This document shows, one piece after another, positions 58,544-64,000 of a DNA stretch of 64,000 nucleotides; positions within the stretch are counted from its first letter, which is position 1; the number at the start of each line of letters is the position of its first letter. Position numbers and translations under genes: made by a program. The notes under the pieces were generated by a model that saw only the letters and a list, made by a program, of their open reading frames with translations, was not told the origin of the DNA and searched no databases. This DNA comes from Paenibacillus curdlanolyticus YK9 (lineage in GTDB: Bacteria > Bacillota > Bacilli > Paenibacillales > Paenibacillaceae). The DNA lies in NCBI RefSeq assembly GCF_000179615.1, contig NZ_AEDD01000005.1:349928-413927 (forward strand), in the 5' to 3' direction.

Positions 58544-58732
58544 CGCTAACGGACCGAGGGGGCGTTATTGAGGCGAAAACAGTCCCAAATAAAATGTAAC
58601 GGACCCAGCAGCCGCTATTTGGCGTGAAAACCCCTCAAACCTGCGGTTTTCCGAGAGATAACGGCGCTCAGGTCCGTTACAACTACAAAGGTCCGCAAAT
58701 TCGCTATATAGCGGCTATACGGTCCGTTAGCG
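58544..58732. repeat. Nested inverted-repeat element (REP/MITE-like)
   Basis: The 13-mer CGCTAACGGACCG at 58544-58556 is matched by its exact complement at 58720-58732, and inside these TGTAACGGACC at 58595-58605 is matched by its complement at 58671-58681. The 189-bp palindromic unit encodes nothing and lies in the 410-base gap between the reductase and kinase genes. Copies elsewhere in the genome would make it a mobile or BIME-like repeat. Confidence 0.7.
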
Positions 58733-58843
58733 ATCTGCGCGTCGCCCGTCAGTGGCTCGTGAGCGACCGGTTAGTGTTCCGCGCGCGAGCGGGAACGTTA
58801 GCGACCCGTGCGTCGTCCGTCAGTGGCCCCGTTAGCGATCCGC
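58725..58843. repeat. Tandem 71-bp repeat next to the inverted-repeat element
   Basis: A block beginning CGTTAGCGATCTGCGCGTCG (58725) recurs at about 58796 as CGTTAGCGACCCGTGCGTCG, both continuing to CCGTCAGTGGC, and a third, partial copy starts at about 58830. The third copy overlaps the last codons of the histidine kinase gene and supplies its stop codon. Confidence 0.6.
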
Positions 58844-60118
58844 GAGCTGTACCGTGAACGAAGTCGACTCCTTCGGCGTGCTTTTCGCCGTAATCTTGCC
58901 CTTATGCTGCTCGACGATCGACTTGGCGATTGCCAGTCCGAGGCCGTAGCCGCCCTGTTTGCGCGATCTCGACGGGTCGGCGCGATAGAAGCGGTCGAAA
59001 ATCCGATCGAGATGCTCGGGCGCAATGCCTTCGCCGGTGTTGGTTACCGTCAGCATAATGTCGTGGTGGCGCTTCTTCAGCGTGACGCTAATCGTTCCCG
59101 CAGCGTTCGCGTATTTGATGGCATTATCCAGCAAGATCATGACCACCTGCTTGATCTGCTCGCTGTTGCCGCGCACGGTCAAGTCAGGCTCGATTTGGTA
59201 TTGCAGAGACAAGTCTCTCTCGAACACGACCGCTTCCATTGTCAAAATCACGCTTTCGACCGACTCGCTCGCGTTGAAGTTCGAGAACAGCATGCTCGCC
59301 CGCGAATCGTCCATTTCGGTTAGATACAGAAGATCGTTGGTCAGCGTCTTCATGCGTTCCGTCTCGGACTGGATGCGATGCAGCCACTTCGACTGGCTGC
59401 TTATCGTATCCTCGCTGTTGGCCAAGAGCACGTCGGCATTCGTATTGATGACAGCCAATGGCGTTTTCAGCTCATGAGAGGCATCGGCTATGAATTGCTT
59501 TTGCTTATAGAAGGCTTCCTTCACCGGCGCGATGGAGCGATTGGCAAAATAGCGGCTCGTAAAGTAGATGGCGACGAGCATAACCAATCCGACGGCGGCG
59601 AACGTATAGACGAGATTCGTAATGATTTTCTGCTGCGCGGTCACATCAAGAAATACGACCTGATGCTCGCCCTCATTGGTCTGCACCCGATACGCCCATC
59701 GATTCCCGTCGAGGGTGAACTGACCGGCGTTGGACTTGGCAGAAGCGGCTTCGCTAATCGCCAGGCTGTAAAATTCACTGTCCATATCGAAACGGGAATT
59801 CGTGGCCGTAATGTTCCATTGCTCGTCCGTCTGCAGCGAGAAGGAAACCGAGCGCTCCGGCGGCGGATTCACATTCATCTTCCCGCTGCCCTTGCTCCCA
59901 TCCCCCATAGGGAAATGATCGCCGTCCTTCTGCTTCTCTCCTCCGAACTTTCCATCCGGCTTGTGATAAAATTCCGATACTCTGCCCAGCTCCATATCGA
60001 TATCGTTATGCACATTTTGATACGTAATGGTGTAAATGGCGGCGAAGGCTACAAGCATCATAAAAGAAATAATGACGAGATTCACGACGAGAAACCGATT
60101 GCGAAGCTTCGTAAACAT
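58832..60118 (-). CDS. Sensor histidine kinase (EnvZ/OmpR-type partner)
   Basis: A 428-residue kinase: membrane segment 1 (8-30), extracytoplasmic sensor (31-165, Gly/Lys/Asp-rich near 50-80), membrane segment 2 (168-188), HAMP-like linker, HisKA with FIADASHELKTPLAVI, and HATPase_c (LDNAIKYANAAG, GGYGLGLAIAKSI). Its start overlaps the regulator's stop codon, so they are coupled. The final residues LADR and the stop lie in a repeat copy, so the C-terminus may have been redefined by repeat insertion. Confidence 0.92.
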   Translation of the reverse strand: MFTKLRNRFLVVNLVIISFMMLVAFAAIYTITYQNVHNDIDMELGRVSEFYHKPDGKFGGEKQKDGDHFPMGDGSKGSGKMNVNPPPERSVSFSLQTDEQWNITATNSRFDMDSEFYSLAISEAASAKSNAGQFTLDGNRWAYRVQTNEGEHQVVFLDVTAQQKIITNLVYTFAAVGLVMLVAIYFTSRYFANRSIAPVKEAFYKQKQFIADASHELKTPLAVINTNADVLLANSEDTISSQSKWLHRIQSETERMKTLTNDLLYLTEMDDSRASMLFSNFNASESVESVILTMEAVVFERDLSLQYQIEPDLTVRGNSEQIKQVVMILLDNAIKYANAAGTISVTLKKRHHDIMLTVTNTGEGIAPEHLDRIFDRFYRADPSRSRKQGGYGLGLAIAKSIVEQHKGKITAKSTPKESTSFTVQLADR

Positions 60119-60795
60119 CAGGTAGCCGCCTCCAGTACGTAGCCTACGCCTCTAATCGTGTTGATTCGAACTGCGGCATTCAGGAAAACAAGCTTTTTCC
60201 GCAAGAAGGAGATGTAGACCTCCACGTTATTGTGCTCGACCTCGGAATCGAATCCCCACAGCTTCTCAATGATTTGTTCCTTCGAGGTAACCGCGTTTTT
60301 CCTCGACATCAGCAGCTCCAGCAGCTCGCTTTCCTTCAAAATGAGCTTGAGCTCTTTCCCGCCGCAGGTGAGCTTAAGATTCGCTGCATTCAACTCGATA
60401 TCCCCGAACTTGAGCGCATCCTCCGGAACGACTTCGCCCTTGCGGCGCAGCGCAGCCCGGATTCTGGCGAGAAGTTCCTCTGTCGAGAACGGCTTGGCGA
60501 CGTAATCGTCCGCACCATAATCCAGCCCCGAGATTTTGTCGGAAATCTCACCTTTGGCGGTGAGCAAAATAACGGGCGTGGCGATCCCCTTGCTCCGCAT
60601 CGTCTTCAATACAGTGATGCCGTCCATCTCAGGCAGCATAATATCGAGCAAAATCAGATCATAAATGCCGCTCAACGCGTTATCCAGCCCGGCTTGCCCG
60701 TCATGGACGGCGTCGACGGAGTAGTTTTGCTTTTTTAAAATTTGCGTTAATGCCTCTGCCAGATGAATCTCATCTTCCACAATTAATAGGCGCAT
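60118..60795 (-). CDS. OmpR/PhoB-family response regulator
   Basis: A 225-residue regulator: receiver domain with phospho-Asp51 (LILLDIMLPEMDG) and KPFSTEELLARIRA, then a winged-helix DNA-binding domain (ESELLELLMSRKNAVTSKEQI, HNNVEVYISFLRKKL, INTIRGVGYVLE). It is divergent from the VTC operon and an almost identical 19-nt operator lies before each unit, so it probably controls both. AAGGGGAG precedes the ATG. Confidence 0.93.
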   Translation of the reverse strand: MRLLIVEDEIHLAEALTQILKKQNYSVDAVHDGQAGLDNALSGIYDLILLDIMLPEMDGITVLKTMRSKGIATPVILLTAKGEISDKISGLDYGADDYVAKPFSTEELLARIRAALRRKGEVVPEDALKFGDIELNAANLKLTCGGKELKLILKESELLELLMSRKNAVTSKEQIIEKLWGFDSEVEHNNVEVYISFLRKKLVFLNAAVRINTIRGVGYVLEAAT

Positions 60796-60863
60796 GGGCG
60801 CTCACGCTCCCCTTTGTTTCATTTGATATAGCGATTTCGTATGTAGGCTTACTATAAGCCGTT

Positions 60864-60882
60864 AACCTTTAACCAACCTTAA
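60864..60882 (-). promoter_or_regulatory. Response-regulator operator before the regulator-kinase operon
   Basis: Minus-strand TTAAGGTTGGTTAAAGGTT holds two AAGGTT half-sites 11 bases apart, the usual spacing for OmpR-family dimers. A TATAGT follows seven bases after the second half-site. It is about 70 bases before the regulator ATG. Confidence 0.7.
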
Positions 60883-60945
60883 GCCTCCTCCATCGTAACA
60901 TCCAGCCGCATCCCAACAAACAAATATTCGCCGCCGCGTTATTAT

Positions 60946-60964
60946 TTAAGATTCGTTAAAGGTT
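60946..60964 (+). promoter_or_regulatory. Response-regulator operator before the VTC operon
   Basis: Plus-strand TTAAGATTCGTTAAAGGTT matches the operator at 60864-60882 at 17 of 19 positions, with half-sites AAGATT and AAGGTT 11 bases apart. It lies 67 bases before the VTC start codon, with TAAGCT seven bases after the second half-site. Confidence 0.7.
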
Positions 60965-61031
60965 CCGGCTCTAAGCTTTGGTCATGGAACGGCGAACGGC
61001 GAGACGTTCAGCCAAGGAAGGAGCGATGCCG

Positions 61032-61772
61032 ATGGCAATCGAGGTGTTTAACCGCTATGAGAACAAGTATCTGATGGATAACCGGGCTTTTGAGGCGCTA
61101 TACAACCGACTGCTCGATTATATGGAGCTTGATGCCTACAACAAGAACGACAAGTTCTACTCCATCAGCAACCTTTATTATGATACCGAGCACGATTCCC
61201 TGATTCGCAACAGCTTGGCAAAGCCCAAGTACCGGGAGAAGCTGCGGATAAGAGCTTACGGCATCCCGGACGTCAACACCAAGGTCTACGTTGAGCTTAA
61301 GAAGAAGGTGTTTGGCCTCGTGAACAAGAGACGAACGGCGCTAAAGCTGGATGAGGCTTACGCATTCATCCGAACGGGCGTCGAGCCGGAGCAGCAGGCT
61401 TATATGAACAAGCAGGTGATGCAGGAAATTAACTATTTCATGAGTCGATACGAGCTGCAGCCGAAGGTGTATCTGGCGTACGACCGCATCGCATTATTTT
61501 GCAAAAACAATCGGGATTTGCGGATTACGTTCGATACGAACATCCGGTCGAGGCGGCACGACGTTAAGCTGGAGGCGGGCGATTACGGGGAATCGCTGCT
61601 GGAGAGCGGGCAATGGCTAATGGAGGTGAAGGCGGAGAAAACAATACCGGTCTGGTTAGCCCATATGCTGTCGGAGCACCGCATGTTTCGGACGAGCTTC
61701 TCCAAATACGGCAATGAGTATAAGAAAACGCGCATGAACAGCCAACTGACGAGGGAGAGAATTTTATTATGA
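61032..61772 (+). CDS. VTC-domain protein (polyphosphate polymerase-like)
   Basis: A 246-residue VTC domain, the triphosphate tunnel fold that makes polyphosphate in yeast Vtc4. Tunnel-lining basic and acidic residues appear in FNRYENKYLMD (start), KPKYREKLRIRAYG, VYVELKKKVFG and WLMEVKAEK. Bacterial VTC proteins usually lie next to DUF4956 membrane proteins and CotH-type or carbohydrate-binding surface proteins, as here, and their product is not established. The ATG at 61032 has AGGAG eight bases upstream, better than ATG 61026. It overlaps the next gene by four bases. Confidence 0.9.
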   Translation: MAIEVFNRYENKYLMDNRAFEALYNRLLDYMELDAYNKNDKFYSISNLYYDTEHDSLIRNSLAKPKYREKLRIRAYGIPDVNTKVYVELKKKVFGLVNKRRTALKLDEAYAFIRTGVEPEQQAYMNKQVMQEINYFMSRYELQPKVYLAYDRIALFCKNNRDLRITFDTNIRSRRHDVKLEAGDYGESLLESGQWLMEVKAEKTIPVWLAHMLSEHRMFRTSFSKYGNEYKKTRMNSQLTRERILL

Positions 61773-62449
61773 TCGAATCCATTTTCGCTACGGCGGCGAC
61801 GAGCTCCGATTTAACGCTGACGCACGCTTTGCTCACCATCTTCATCTCGATCGCATTAGGCGGAATCATCAGCTTTACCTACATGAAGACGCAGAGCGGC
61901 TTTACGCAAAATTTTGCTTTGACGATGATCGTACTGCCCACAATCGTAGCGATTATTATTCTGCTGATCGGCAGCAATATTGCAAGAGCCTTCAGCCTCG
62001 CGGGAGCCTTCTCCATTATTCGGTTCCGAAGCGCGCCGGGCGATCCGAAGGATATTGCATTCGTCTTGTTCACGATGGCGGCAGGACTCGCATGCGGCGT
62101 AGGAGCGTTTGGTTACGCCGTCATTTTTACCATCATCCTCTGCCTGCTGATGTTCGTGCTTAAAGCGACTAACTTCGGTGCCAAGAAAACAACGCAAAAA
62201 CTGCTGAAGGTAACGATTCCGGAAAATCTCGGGTACGAGGAAGCGTTCGATGAAATCTTTCAGTCCTTCAAGATCGGCTACGAGCTGAGGAAAGTGAGAA
62301 CGACCGAGCTAGGCAGTCTATATGAGCTGGTCTATGCCGTGTCGATTGACCCTCTGACGAACCAGAAGGAACTGCTCGATGCGATCCGATGCCGGAACGG
62401 GAATTTGGATATTACGTTAACGATGAGTCCAACCACGCAAGAATACTAA
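61769..62449 (+). CDS. DUF4956 membrane protein
   Basis: A 226-residue protein with four membrane segments (about 20-40, 52-70, 76-92, 100-132) and a soluble C-terminal domain (140-226). The GAFSIIRFRSAPGDPKDIAFVLF loop is the DUF4956 signature. It is translationally coupled to the VTC gene (ATGA overlap), which suggests a complex at the membrane; it may anchor the VTC domain or pass its product. Confidence 0.9.
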   Translation: MIESIFATAATSSDLTLTHALLTIFISIALGGIISFTYMKTQSGFTQNFALTMIVLPTIVAIIILLIGSNIARAFSLAGAFSIIRFRSAPGDPKDIAFVLFTMAAGLACGVGAFGYAVIFTIILCLLMFVLKATNFGAKKTTQKLLKVTIPENLGYEEAFDEIFQSFKIGYELRKVRTTELGSLYELVYAVSIDPLTNQKELLDAIRCRNGNLDITLTMSPTTQEY

Positions 62450-62471
62450 TAATAGAGAGGAACGATAGACA

Positions 62472-64000
62472 ATGAAAAAACCATGGAGCGTTACACCTAA
62501 ATTAAGTGTTTTACTATTATGCGCAGCTTTGCTGACAGCATGCGGCGACAAGTCTGGCACAGCATCGACGACGGGGGCGACAGCGGCTGCTTCAACAGCT
62601 CAAGCCAGCTCGTCCGCATCGGGTGAGCAATTGGCTACGATTGACCTGACGCAGGAGGTCCAATACGAGGCGGATGATGCCTATACGGATTGGGCTGCGA
62701 GCAACCCGACCATTATCAAGCTGAACGGCACCAGCGCTAGCGTCGAAGGTGCTGGGGCAGCTGCGAAGGATAGCACGATTACGATAACGGCAGCCGGTAC
62801 GTATGCGGTCAGCGGTAAGCTGAACGATGGTCAGATCGTCGTCGATGTACCGGATAAAGGTGTCGTTCGCCTCGTTCTAAATGGTGCGGAAATTCACAAT
62901 AGCAGCAGCTCCGCAATCTACGTCAAAGAAGCGGGCAAGACGGTCATCAGCTTGCAGGAGGGGACGGAAAATAGGGTATCGGACGGCGCAGCGTACGCTA
63001 ATGCGGCGGAAGGGGCGACCGCCGCAGCCGGCGCAACAGATGCCGACGCATCTGCTGCGGAACAATCGGATGAGCCGAATGCGGCGATTTACAGCAAGGA
63101 TGACCTGACGATCAACGGGACAGGGAGGCTGACTGTCGAAGGCAACTATAATAACGGAATCGCAAGCAAAGATAAGCTGAAGGTAACAGGAGGAACGATC
63201 GCGATCGACGCTGTTGACGACGGGGTGATGGGACGCGATCTCGTGGCGGTCCAAGCGGGCGAGTTCACAATCAAGGCAGGCGGGCACGGCATTCAGACGA
63301 CGAATGACGAGGCAGGCTCGGAAGGCATCATTAATCTTGCAGGCGGTACGTTCGCGATCGAATCCGGCGAGGATGCGCTGCATAGCAGCGGCGGCATTCG
63401 AATGACGGACGGCGATGTCCGAATCAATGCGGGCGATGATGGCGTGCATGCGGAAATCGCGATTGCTATTGAGGGAGGCACGATCGACATCGCCAAGAGC
63501 AATGAGGGAATCGAGGCGCCGACGGTCGGGATTGCAGGCGGCAAAATCGGCCTCGTAGCAAGCGATGACGGCGTCAATGTTGCGGGCGGCGTGGACGGAT
63601 CGGCTAACGAGGGAGGGCCCGGGGGCGGCAATCAAGCGGGAGTGGCATCTGCAAGAAAGCTGACGATTAGCGGTGGCTACTTAACCGTCGACTCGCAAGG
63701 CGATGGACTGGATGCGAACGGCTCGATCGAAATGACTGGCGGTACGGTTATCGTAAACGGCCCGACTGAGAACAATAACGGATCGCTCGATTACGACGGA
63801 ACCTTCACGATGACGGGCGGCTTCCTGATCGCAGCGGGGAGCTCCGGCATGGTGCAAGCCGCATCCGAGGGCTCGACGCAGCCTGGCATTCTTATGACCT
63901 ACCCGCAGGCCCAGCAAGCTGGCACATTGGTTCACCTGGCAGATAGCGAAGGGAACGCAGTCCTCACCTTCGCGCCATCCAAAAGCTATCAGGCGGTGTT
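62472..64000 (+). CDS. Carbohydrate-binding beta-helix lipoprotein (Cthe_2159-like), 3' truncated
   Basis: The frame is open from ATG 62472 (GAGAGGA upstream) to the window end. It starts with a lipoprotein signal (LLTAC, Cys24) and a Ser/Thr/Ala linker, then a parallel beta-helix built of repeats such as GGTFAIESGEDALHSSGG, DGDVRINAGDDGVHAE and NGSIEMTGGTVIVNGPT. This pattern is that of the Cthe_2159 (DUF4353) family, whose founder binds acidic and cellulosic polysaccharides. It is the third gene of the VTC operon and should sit on the outer face of the membrane. The C-terminus lies beyond the window. Confidence 0.85.
   Translation, partial: MKKPWSVTPKLSVLLLCAALLTACGDKSGTASTTGATAAASTAQASSSASGEQLATIDLTQEVQYEADDAYTDWAASNPTIIKLNGTSASVEGAGAAAKDSTITITAAGTYAVSGKLNDGQIVVDVPDKGVVRLVLNGAEIHNSSSSAIYVKEAGKTVISLQEGTENRVSDGAAYANAAEGATAAAGATDADASAAEQSDEPNAAIYSKDDLTINGTGRLTVEGNYNNGIASKDKLKVTGGTIAIDAVDDGVMGRDLVAVQAGEFTIKAGGHGIQTTNDEAGSEGIINLAGGTFAIESGEDALHSSGGIRMTDGDVRINAGDDGVHAEIAIAIEGGTIDIAKSNEGIEAPTVGIAGGKIGLVASDDGVNVAGGVDGSANEGGPGGGNQAGVASARKLTISGGYLTVDSQGDGLDANGSIEMTGGTVIVNGPTENNNGSLDYDGTFTMTGGFLIAAGSSGMVQAASEGSTQPGILMTYPQAQQAGTLVHLADSEGNAVLTFAPSKSYQAV

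Noticed and set aside
1-64000. CRISPR arrays, tRNA or rRNA genes, prophage structural genes
   Set aside because: No regularly spaced repeats, no cloverleaf or rRNA sequence and no phage morphogenesis genes were seen on either strand.

Overview
The window is about 64 kb of chromosomal DNA from a spore-forming Firmicute of the Paenibacillaceae, most likely Paenibacillus or a near relative such as Cohnella. This is inferred from gene content (YesM/YesN systems beside LplB/LplC sugar permeases, an ECF42 sigma factor with its DGPF partner, a des-desK-desR operon, VTC/DUF4956 genes), mid-range GC, strong AGGAGG-type ribosome binding sites, frequent TTG/GTG starts and many intrinsic terminators. No rRNA, tRNA, CRISPR array or replication origin was seen.

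Layout. 0-4 kb: end of a secreted subtilisin with PA14 domains, a DUF421 membrane protein, and a DGPF protein with its ECF42 sigma factor. 4-5.4 kb: an IS3-family element sitting inside the loop of an intrinsic terminator. 5.4-19 kb: metabolic and envelope genes: methyltransferase, VanY-type lipoprotein, a WYL regulator with an MFS exporter divergent from a macrolide-type glycosyltransferase, a secreted papain-fold peptidase with a lipoprotein, a peroxiredoxin-like protein, VanZ, a flavin monooxygenase with an atypical SDR, and a Gfo/Idh/MocA enzyme. 19-22 kb: des-desK-desR, the membrane-fluidity (cold shock) system. 22-23.5 kb: an AT-rich two-gene cassette of unknown function (DUF1828/DUF1829 plus a DUF6978-like protein). 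24-27 kb: a TerC-type membrane protein and an IS1182-family element that duplicated the whole terC terminator hairpin. 27-31.5 kb: NCS2 purine permease, a kinase-like gene behind a short leader ORF, YiaA/B, a PHP phosphatase and a HAD phosphatase. 31.6-40.5 kb: a sugar ABC importer with its two-component system, then a secreted SGNH hydrolase with duplicated carbohydrate-binding modules and a cre site. 40.7-45.4 kb: a Tet(M)-like GTPase and a TetR/ABC exporter operon resembling HrtR-HrtBA heme efflux. 45.4-52.5 kb: Lrp, DeoR and LysR regulators, an orphan ECF sigma factor and metE. 53-58.4 kb: a patatin-like lipase, a ZTP (pfl) riboswitch in front of a broken DJ-1/PfpI gene, a GNAT, a secreted small protein, a DUF1801 protein, HxlR and a PRISE-type reductase. 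58.5-58.85 kb: a nested inverted-repeat element and a tandem repeat. 58.8-64 kb: a two-component system divergent from a VTC - DUF4956 - Cthe_2159-like lipoprotein operon that runs off the end.

The most interesting candidates for under-described biology are: (1) the two-component/VTC/DUF4956/carbohydrate-binding lipoprotein locus, whose two divergent transcription units share a nearly identical 19-nt operator with an 11-nt repeat period; (2) the ZTP riboswitch controlling a DJ-1/PfpI gene that has lost its catalytic core; (3) the translationally coupled DUF6978/DUF1828-DUF1829 cassette; and (4) a pair of insertion sequences from different families that both landed in intrinsic terminators, one of which carries a perfect A AAA AAG slippery site. 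All family names come from motif recognition by eye, without database searches.
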